In this document: piece by piece, positions 36,301 to 43,266 of the stretch | Position numbering within the stretch: the stretch's first letter is position 1 | How the letters are laid out: each line of letters starts with the position of its first letter | Assembly (NCBI GenBank): GCA_963781035.1 | Contig: CAWAEN010000004.1 | Coordinates: 620,001-684,000, forward strand | DNA: 64,000 bases | Source of the DNA: SZUA-35 sp963781035 | GTDB lineage: Bacteria; Actinomycetota; Acidimicrobiia; Acidimicrobiales; SZUA-35 | Direction of reading: 5' to 3' | The notes under the pieces: generated by a model | Databases searched by the model: none | What the model saw: only the letters and a program-made list of their open reading frames with translations | Told to the model about the DNA's origin: nothing | Program-made: the position numbers and the translations under genes

Positions 36301-36867
36301 GTCGATCTTGGCCACCTCGTGGCTGGTACGGAATCCGTCGAAGAAGTGAAGGAACGGGACACGAGTCCGGAGCGTCGCTGCGTGGGCAACGAGCGCCAGA
36401 TCCTGGGCCTCCTGCACAGACGATGACGAGAGCATTGCGGCACCGGTCTGGCGAGCGGCCATGACGTCACTGTGATCGCCGAAGATGCTGAGCGCGTGGG
36501 TTGCCAGCGCTCTCGCCGCGATGTGGATGACCGTCGGCGTGAGCTCGCCGACCAGCTTGTAGATGTTCGGGATCATCAGCAGGAGACCCTGCGAGGCGGT
36601 GAAGGTCGTGGTCATCGCTCCGGCCTGCAGCGCGCCGTGGACCGCGCCGGCGGCGCCTCCTTCGCTCTGCATCTCGATCACTTCCGGAACGGCTCCGAAG
36701 CTGTTCGTCCGGCCTGCCGCCGCCCAGACGTCACAGAGCTCTCCCATCGGGGATGCCGGTGTGATGGGGTAGATGGCGACGACGTCGGAGAGGTCGTAGG
36801 CGACCTTGGCTGCAGCTTCGTTGCCGTCGACGGTGATCGTGTCGGCGACCGTTGTTGACTCGCTCAC
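33312..36867 (-). CDS. nifJ: Pyruvate:ferredoxin (flavodoxin) oxidoreductase (four frameshifts)
   Basis: About 1184 residues in one chain, the usual single-subunit size. In order: domain I with IYPITPASPMGELCDVWAA; domain II; gamma-domain; the ferredoxin domain with CIDCGRCALVCPH and CTGCGVCVDICPA; the ThDP domain with FSGACSGCGETPYV, VGGDGWAYDIGFGG and YSNTGGQTSKATP. It converts pyruvate, CoA and oxidised ferredoxin to acetyl-CoA and CO2. Frames break near 35688, 35020, 33920 and 33540, each consistent with one extra base. GTG 36867 overlaps the upstream stop (GTGA). The operon's DosR-like box at 37402 fits low-oxygen use. Confidence 0.93.
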
Positions 36868-37305
36868 TTCACGTCCAGCTTTCGACCCGTGATGTCGGAG
36901 GGAACGATGCGTACCCATCCTTGGCGCCACGGTTGGCGTTGCCACGGGCGAACGTCGAGTTGTTCGAGCTGCTCCTGCTCGGCCCAGTCGGTGACCGCGG
37001 TGGCTTGTCCCTTGACCAGCACGCTCAGGCCGGTGTGCGTCGACGGGGTCGATGTCGTCGATCTCGAAGGCGACGCGTTGCCCGAGCGTTGCTGCGTACA
37101 TCTTCTGTCCTTCACCGGTTCTGAAGACGATCGAGCCCTCGTGCCAGGCGAAGTTCACTGGCAGGGCCAGCGGTTGGTCTCCGTCCATGAACACGATGCG
37201 GCCGAGCGTCGTGGCCGTGAGAGCGTCCACGCATTCCTCAGTCGTGAGCTTGAAGAGTCCGGTGCGCTCGTCGCGCTCTCCGGGAGCGTTGGGTTCGTCT
37301 GTCAT
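36864..37305 (-). CDS. Pyridoxamine 5'-phosphate oxidase-like FMN-binding protein (one frameshift)
   Basis: About 147 residues. The split-barrel fold of nitroimidazole-resistance/PNPOx-like proteins is visible: LTTEECVDALTATTLGRIVF, PLALPVNFAWHEGSIVFRT, and GQRVAFEIDDIDP. One extra base near 37045 shifts the frame; corrected text continues STHTGLSVLVKGQATAVTD and ends KLDVK. Such small flavin or F420 proteins often belong to hypoxia or nitrosative regulons with universal stress proteins. It heads the nifJ operon and its stop overlaps the nifJ GTG. Confidence 0.82.
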
Positions 37306-37401
37306 CGCTGCCTTCCAGGTTGATCTGATCGGCATACGGCAATGGCAAGCCGGGGTGCCGTGTCTCGGAGCCCAGTCTTCGCCGCCGAATCGCGGATGAG
37401 A

Positions 37402-37418
37402 AGGGCCTTCGGTCCCTT
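37402..37418. promoter_or_regulatory. DosR-like dyad in the nifJ/ilvD-like divergent region
   Basis: AGGGCCTTCGGTCCCTT, symmetric around a TTCG centre, with flanking bases extending the stem (37400-37419). It matches the GGG-N8-CCC pattern of the boxes at 10250 and 31162 and is nearer the GGGACT-AGTCCC form of DosR boxes. It lies 97 bases from the PNPOx start and 160 from the dehydratase start. The rest of the 272-base gap holds a direct repeat CCGCGTGCCAGAGA (37535-37548 and 37551-37564) just before the dehydratase. Confidence 0.4.
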
Positions 37419-37577
37419 CATACCGCCATTGGCGTGCTGGTCACGCTGGTCTGGTCACCGCCGTGCTGGTCGTGGTCGCTCCCGCTGCTGGGCCGGAGGC
37501 ACGACGAGCCGATGCCTGGAAGACTCACGGTCCACCGCGTGCCAGAGAAGCCGCGTGCCAGAGAGAAGGCCAGAACG

Positions 37578-39354
37578 ATGCGCTCATCACTGTGGTTCAA
37601 CGACCCGAACGATCCGACCGAGAGTGCGGGCTATCTGGAGCGCTATCTCAACTACGGGCTCACCCGGGAGGAGCTCCAGTCCGGTCGACCGATCATCGGC
37701 ATCGCTCAGACGGGGAGCGACCTGTCGCCATGCAATCGGCACCACGTCGAACTCGCGCTCGCGTGTCGGGAGGGCATTCGCGAGGCCGGGGGCATCTGTT
37801 TCGAGTTCCCGGTGCATCCGATCCAGGAGACCGGTCGTCGGCCAACGGCATCACTCGACCGCAACCTCGCCTATCTCGGCCTGGTGGAGATCCTCCACGG
37901 CTATCCGCTCGACGGCGTGGTCCTCACGATTGGTTGTGACAAGACGACGCCGGCCTGCCTGATGGCTGCGGCCACCGCCAACATCCCGGCCATCGCGCTG
38001 TCGGTCGGACCCATGCTGAACGGCTGGTTCCAGGGCGAGCGCACCGGTGCCGGCACGATCAAGTGGAAGGCCCGCGAGATGTACGCCGCCGGCGAGATCG
38101 ACGACGCCGGTTTCGTCGATCTCGTGGCGTCAGCGGCTCCCAGCGTGGGCTACTGCAACTCGATGGGTACGGCGACGACGATGAATTCGCTGGCCGAGGT
38201 GCTGGGGATGCAGCTGCCCAGCGCCGGGACGATCCCTGCCCCGTACCGAGAGCGAGGGCAGATCGCCTATGCGACGGGGAAACGCATCGTCGAGCTGGTT
38301 CAACGACGACGTCCGACCGACCGACATCATGACCAGGCCTGCCTTCGAGAACGCCGTCGTTGCCTGTTCGGCGATCGGTGGGTCGACGAACGCGCCGATC
38401 CATCTCAACGCAATCGCCCGCCACCTCGGAGTGCCGCTCGACAACGACGACTGGGAGACCCTCGGCCATCACATTCCGCTGCTCGTCAACCTCCAGCCGG
38501 CGGGCGAGTACCTCGGAGAGGACTTCCACCGAGCGGGCGGCGTCCCGGCCGTGATCGCCGAGCTGATGGCGAACGATCTCTTGCCGTTCCCAGACGCGCT
38601 CACGGTCAACGGGGCGTCGATCGGCGAGAACTGCGGTGGCGTCCCGATCGGCGATCGTGATGTGATCCGTCCGGTCGGCGATGCCCTCATCGAATCAGCC
38701 GGCTTCATCAATCTGTCCGGCAACATCTTCGACAGCGCGATCATGAAACTCAGCGGTGTCACCCAGGAGTTCCGTGACCGATATCTGTCCGATCCGGACC
38801 ATCCCGGCCGGTGGGAGGGGTCGGCCGTCGTGTTCGACGGTCCGGAGGACTACCACGCTCGCATCGAGGATCCCGATCTCGGCGTCGATGAACACTCGAT
38901 TCTCATCATGCGGGGGGCGGGCCCGATCGGGTATCCCGGGGGTGCCGAGGTGGTGAACATGCAGCCGTCGGCTGCGCTCCTGATCGAGGGAGTCCACTCC
39001 CTGCCCTGCATCGGCGACGGGCGACAATCCGGAACCTCGGGATCGCCGTCGATCCTGAACGCATCGCCGGAGGCCGCCGCCGGGGGAGGCCTGGCGCTGG
39101 TGAAGACCGGCGATCCGATTCGCATCGATCTCGGAGCAGGAACGGTCGACATGCTGGTGGACGACGCCGAGCTGACGAGGCGGGCCGAGGCCCTCGACGC
39201 CGCGGGCGGCTACGCGTACCCCGAGAGCCAGACCCCGTGGCAGGAGATCCAGCGATCGATGGTCAGCCAGTTCGACGAGGGCATGGTGCTCCGCCCCGCC
39301 GTGAAGTACCGCGATGTCGTCCGTACGAGAGGGATCCCGCGCAACAGCCACTGA
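37578..39354 (+). CDS. IlvD/EDD-family dehydratase, sugar-acid type (one frameshift)
   Basis: About 592 residues, ATG 37578 after AGAGAAGG. Iron-sulfur and active-site segments: IGIAQTGSDLSPCN, IGCDKTTPACLMAAATANIP, VGYCNSMGTATTMNSLAEVL, SIGENCGGVPIGDRDVI and SGTSGSPSILNASPEAAAGG. The opening WFNDPNDPTESAGYLERYLN resembles arabinonate/xylonate and related sugar-acid dehydratases more than branched-chain IlvD. One extra base near 38301 breaks the frame inside VELVNDDVRPTDIMTRP. The protein likely holds a [2Fe-2S] or [4Fe-4S] cluster with Mg. The substrate is not defined by context. Confidence 0.88.
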
Positions 39355-39430
39355 TCGGGAAGGCCGGTCGGAGGCGAAGTTCTCGATCGCTTCCCGAGCG
39401 GACCTCGTGTCGGAGGGCGGACCCTCGTGT

Positions 39431-40060
39431 CTAGGACAGCGGTGTGGCGATCACCTGGACGACGGCTCCGTCGCCGGTGTGGCCCGGCCCCTCGACCACC
39501 GGGCGCACCAGTTCGCGGCCGGAGACGATCTCCATACCGGTGAGTTCGTTCCTGAGCCCGTCGAGCGTCATCGTGAGCTCGGGCACCGGCGGGCCACCCG
39601 TGCCACGGCCGATCTGTTCCGGGGTGTAGGACTCGAGCAGGAATCTGCCGCCCGGTCGCAGAGCGGTGGCGATCGACGCGTGGACGCGGGACCGGATCGG
39701 GGGAGGGGTGTGGGCGAAGATCGACACGATCAGGTCCCACCGATGCTCGCCGAAGTCGAAACCGGCGAGGTCGGCGACGATCGTGGTGAGAGCGACGCCG
39801 CGCTCGGCAGCCAATCGGTCCGCCTTCGCCATGCCGGCGGCGGTGAGGTCCACCGACGTCACCCGGTGCCCGAGCCCGGCGAGGAACACCCCGTTGCGGC
39901 CTTCTCCATCGGCGATGCACAGGACGTCGCCGGCAGGGATCTCGCCGACCGACGCCGCCAGGAACTCGTTCGGATCGGTGCCGTAGACGTACTCGTCGGT
40001 GGCCCCGTAGCGGGCTTCCCACCTGGCTCCTGGAGACTCGTCGGTCGGCGACTCGCTCAC
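39431..40060 (-). CDS. Class I SAM methyltransferase (TehB/thiopurine-type)
   Basis: About 209 residues from GTG 40060. N-terminus RWEARYGATDEYVYGTDPNE is typical of the TehB-like group. Motif I is VLCIADGEGRNGVFLAGLGH, followed by VTSVDLTAAGMAKADRLA and the aromatic-rich WDLIVSIFAHTPPPIRSRVH. LRPGGRFLLESYTPEQ closes the core. These enzymes often methylate tellurite, thiols or small xenobiotics. GTG overlaps the stop of the rhodanese lipoprotein (GTGA), so they form a pair; sulfur or thiol handling would fit. Confidence 0.87.
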   Translation of the reverse strand: MSESPTDESPGARWEARYGATDEYVYGTDPNEFLAASVGEIPAGDVLCIADGEGRNGVFLAGLGHRVTSVDLTAAGMAKADRLAAERGVALTTIVADLAGFDFGEHRWDLIVSIFAHTPPPIRSRVHASIATALRPGGRFLLESYTPEQIGRGTGGPPVPELTMTLDGLRNELTGMEIVSGRELVRPVVEGPGHTGDGAVVQVIATPLS

Positions 40061-40521
40061 GACTGCGTCACGTCGAGGCCGGCGGCGGACCATGCGAGAA
40101 TGCCGCCGTCGATGTTGGCGACGTCGTCGTAGCCGAGGTCCTCCATCATGGCGGCGGCCTGACCGCTGCGGTTGCCGGACTGGCAGTAGAGGAGATAGGG
40201 CACCGTTGGGTCGAGTTCTTCCAGCTGGGCCCTGAAGTCTTCTGCATAGAAGTCGACGACGACGGCGCCTTCGAGGTGCCCGGCGGCGAACTCGTCTGCG
40301 GTCCGCACGTCGAGGATCACCAGCGATTCTGGCGGGCTGGCCTGAATGGCCGCCCCTTCCTCGGCACTGACGGTGCGGACTCCGGCCGTTTCCGCCGACG
40401 ATTCGTTGATGACCGGCTCGCTGGTGTCGGGATCGGCGGTGCTCGACTCGGACCCGGAGCAACCGGCGACGAGGAGAGTTCCGGCCATCAGGCCGATGAT
40501 GAGATTTCGTGGTTCACGCAT
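40057..40521 (-). CDS. Lipoprotein rhodanese (sulfurtransferase)
   Basis: 154 residues. Signal peptide with lipobox LVAGC, a short Ser/Glu/Thr linker, then one rhodanese domain (VILDVRTADEFAAGHLEGAV, YLLYCQSGNRSGQAAAMMED, GYDDVANIDGGILAW). The active Cys sits in the loop CQSGNR. It would transfer sulfane sulfur outside the membrane. It lies next to the GntR and molybdoenzyme genes but on the opposite strand, with a regulatory region between. Confidence 0.9.
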   Translation of the reverse strand: MREPRNLIIGLMAGTLLVAGCSGSESSTADPDTSEPVINESSAETAGVRTVSAEEGAAIQASPPESLVILDVRTADEFAAGHLEGAVVVDFYAEDFRAQLEELDPTVPYLLYCQSGNRSGQAAAMMEDLGYDDVANIDGGILAWSAAGLDVTQS

Positions 40522-40544
40522 CCTGCGAGTCTAGCCGTTTGCGT

Positions 40545-40576
40545 TATTGTCCGGACATTCGCCAGACCCAGACAAT
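40545..40576 (+). promoter_or_regulatory. Promoter of gntR, homologous to the promoter at 41433
   Basis: TTGTCC (40547-40552), 18-base gap, GACAAT (40571-40576). TATTGTCCGGACATTCG aligns with TATTGACCGGCACTCCG at 41433, and the similarity continues through AGACC, ACA and GGGCTG over about 40 bases. TGTCCGGACA (40548-40557) is a perfect 10-base palindrome that may be an operator. ATTGG-N11-CCAAT lies just downstream. Confidence 0.6.
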
Positions 40577-40654
40577 TGGGCTGATATGGTCCAATGCGCG
40601 GATAGCTCAACGTTGGGCCATGTAGATCCGAGCGATCCTTTCATCGGAGCGATC

Positions 40655-41413
40655 ATGTCACTGAAGCCATTGGACCGAAACAGCCCCATGCCGCTGTGGG
40701 CCCAGCTCGAGGCTGATCTGCGGTCTCGCCTCGAGCGCAATGAGTTCGTCGAGGCCTTTCCCACCGATCTGGAGCTCACCGAGGCCTACGGAGTGAGTCG
40801 GCACACGGTGCGCGAAGCCGTGCGCCATCTCAACAAGACCGGACTCTTGAAGCGGGAGCGTGGACGAGGCACCGTGGTGAATCGCTCCGAGTTCGAGCAA
40901 TCGCTCGGAACGCTCTACAGCCTCTTCCAGTCGGTCGAGTCCACCGGCGTCGAGCAGACCAGCGAAGTCCTTCGTTGCGAGGTCGTGGTCGATCCGGCTG
41001 CAGCCGCCAATCTCGAGCTGGACGAAGCAACCGAACTCGTGCTCGTCGAGCGATTGCGACTGGCGGGCGGAGCACCGCTCGCAGTGGATCGAGCGTGGAT
41101 GTCCCGTGCCCATGCCGCACCGTTGCTCGATGTCGACTGGAGCCACACGGCCCTGTACGCCGAGCTGGCGGCAGCCGGAGCACCGGTACCCAACCAGGGA
41201 TGGGAACGCCTCACTCCGATCGTGCCGACGCCGACGGACCGCACACGTCTCGGTCTCCGGAAGGCCGAGGCCGCCTTCTTTCTCGAGCGCCTGGGATGTC
41301 GTGACGGCACGCCGATCGAGTGGCGAACGACGATCATCCGCGGAGACCGGTATCGGTTCGTGACCGATTGGTCCACCGGCGGTCGGAGCGAGCTTCGACC
41401 GTCTGCCTCCTGA
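40655..41413 (+). CDS. GntR/HutC-family transcriptional regulator
   Basis: 252 residues from ATG 40655 (MSLKPLDRN) with GGAG upstream; a frame extension to 40547 crosses the promoter and was not used. Winged helix: PLWAQLEADLRSRLERNEFV, FPTDLELTEAYGVSRHTVRE, AVRHLNKTGLLKRERGRGT. The C-terminal 150 residues are a UTRA ligand domain (LELDEATELVLVERLRLAGG, ERLTPIVPTPTDRTRLGL). The shared promoter element before this gene and before the FeS/NrfD gene suggests it controls both itself and the molybdoenzyme operon. Confidence 0.92.
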   Translation: MSLKPLDRNSPMPLWAQLEADLRSRLERNEFVEAFPTDLELTEAYGVSRHTVREAVRHLNKTGLLKRERGRGTVVNRSEFEQSLGTLYSLFQSVESTGVEQTSEVLRCEVVVDPAAAANLELDEATELVLVERLRLAGGAPLAVDRAWMSRAHAAPLLDVDWSHTALYAELAAAGAPVPNQGWERLTPIVPTPTDRTRLGLRKAEAAFFLERLGCRDGTPIEWRTTIIRGDRYRFVTDWSTGGRSELRPSAS

Positions 41414-41432
41414 GACCCTCGCTCATCGCCGG

Positions 41433-41465
41433 TATTGACCGGCACTCCGAAAGACCGTACATTCG
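41433..41465 (+). promoter_or_regulatory. Promoter of the FeS-NrfD/molybdoenzyme operon
   Basis: TTGACC (41436-41441), exactly 17 bases, TACATT (41459-41464). It is a near copy of the gntR promoter, aligned over about 40 bases from TATTG to GGGCTG. It starts about 20 bases after the gntR stop, so the operon has its own promoter. Confidence 0.65.
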
Positions 41466-41566
41466 GGCTGGAGCATGTGCCGCCGATCACGGTCGAGCGG
41501 TTCGCCTGCGCAGCGACTTGGCGGGATCTACGGTGCTCCTTCAGCCCGCCAACACGAGGAGCGATC

Positions 41567-43121
41567 GTGACACGTTTGGGATTCCTGCTCGACAGCGACA
41601 GCTGCATCGGGTGTCATGCCTGCACCGTTGCGTGCAAGAGCGAACACGACGTTCCGCTCGGTGTGAACCGCACCTGGGTCAAGTACATCGAGACCGGAAC
41701 CTTCCCCGATGTGGCCCGCAAGTTCAACGTGATGCGGTGCAACCAGTGCGACGACGCACCTTGCATGACCATCTGCCCGACCTCGGCGCTGTTCCGGGCC
41801 GACAACGGCGTCGTCGACTTCCAGGACGACAACTGCATCGGCTGCAAGTCGTGCATGAATGCCTGCCCGTACGACGCCCTCTACATCAATCCGGAAACGA
41901 ACACGGCTCACAAGTGCAACATGTGCAACCACCGGCTCGAGGTGGGGCTGGAGCCGTCGTGTCAGATCGTGTGTCCGACCGAAGCGATCAAGATCGGTGA
42001 TCTCGACGACCCCACGAGCGAGATCAGCCGCATCATCGCCCGCGATGACGTCGCCGTACGGGCTCCGGAGCAGAACACGAAACCGAAGGTCTACTACCGA
42101 GGCGCCGATCAGGCCTCGCTCGACCCGACCAGGACCGCCATCGCCAACGACGGCATGATCTGGGCCGACACCCTCAGGGATCTGAACGGCAAGCATCACC
42201 CAACGGTGTCGGTGGCACTCGGCTCGAAGCCGACCGATCTCGACGGTGTGGTCGCCCGCACCGCCTACACGACCTCCCACATGATGACGTGGAAGGAGAA
42301 GGTCTCCGGCTACCTCGTCACCAAGGCGATTGCCGCCGGTGTCATGCTCGTGGCTTCGCTGTTGGTCCTCATGGGCAACGCCGATCAGCAGGCGGCCGTC
42401 GGTGTCGTCCCGCCGATGGTGGCCGGCGTCTTCCTCGGCCTCACTGGCGTGCTCCTGATCGCCGACCTCAAGCAACCCAGCCGGTTCCACTACCTCATCA
42501 CGAAGGGCAACTGGTCGTCCTGGCTGGTCAAGGGCGCCTACATCCTCATGTTCTTCGCTGCGGTCTGTGGGCTGTGGTGGATCGGTGGGCTGGCCGAGTC
42601 CGACGGACTGCTGAAGGTGCTGGCCATCCCCGCCGTGCTCGGTGCGCTCGGCACCGCCGGTTACACGGCCTTCCTCTTCGGACAATGTGAGGGACGGGAT
42701 CTCTGGCAGACCCCGCTGCTCCTGCCGGTACTGCTGGCCCAAGCGACGACGGCCGGTGGTGCGGCCTACTCGATCCTCGACCTCTTCATGGACGTGCCGG
42801 AGCCCGACGGCGATCCGCTGGGTCCTGCTCGGTGGCGTGGCCGCCACCGCAGCCCTGATCGCGGTCGAGCTCACGTCGAAGGGCAGTCGCCACGTCGAGC
42901 TGGCCGTGCACGAGATGACCAGTGGGACCTACGCCCAGCAGTTCTGGTGGGGCGGCGTGGTCCTCGGTCTCGCCGTTCCGGCGGTCCTCGTGATCGTGGC
43001 CCTCGCCGCTGACGTCGACGGTCCGGCGCTCGCCGCGCTCGCCGGCGTCGCTGCCCTCGTCGGCATGTTCGCCTACGAGGATTCGTTCGTCCGTGCCGGC
43101 CAGAGCGTTCCGCTGTCCTGA
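41567..43121 (+). CDS. Fused ferredoxin (NrfC/PsrB)-NrfD membrane subunit of a molybdoenzyme (one frameshift)
   Basis: About 517 residues, GTG 41567 with GAGGA upstream. Residues 1-150 carry the 16 Cys of four [4Fe-4S] clusters: CIGCHACTVACKSEHDVP, CNQCDDAPCMTICPTSALF, CIGCKSCMNACPYDALY and CNMCNHRLEVGLEPSCQIVC. From about residue 235 there are eight or so membrane helices of the NrfD/PsrC type (MMTWKEKVSGYLVTKAIAAG onward). One extra base near 42813 breaks the frame within VPEPDAIRWVLLGG. Separate B and C subunits are usual; here they are one chain. It passes electrons between the molybdoenzyme downstream and the quinone pool. Confidence 0.9.
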
Positions 43122-43266
43122 TGGCCTCCACTCGCCTTCGCTTCGCTCAGGGTCGCCTGCAAACCTCGGGTTCCAGCCCCACGAAATCGGGGGTCACAGC
43201 CTCGGGTTGGTCGGCCTCCGTCTTCTTCGCTCGCATTCGTTCTGCTCGACACCCGGAAGGTCTGTC

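Noticed and set aside
37400..37419. Hairpin GAAGGGCC-TTCG-GTCCCTTC as a transcription terminator
   Set aside because: It sits between divergent promoters, where no transcript should end, and its core matches the DosR-like boxes. A regulatory role is more likely.
40547..40654. 36-codon N-terminal extension of the GntR regulator
   Set aside because: It runs through the promoter and lacks family similarity. ATG 40655 has a ribosome site and a normal GntR start.
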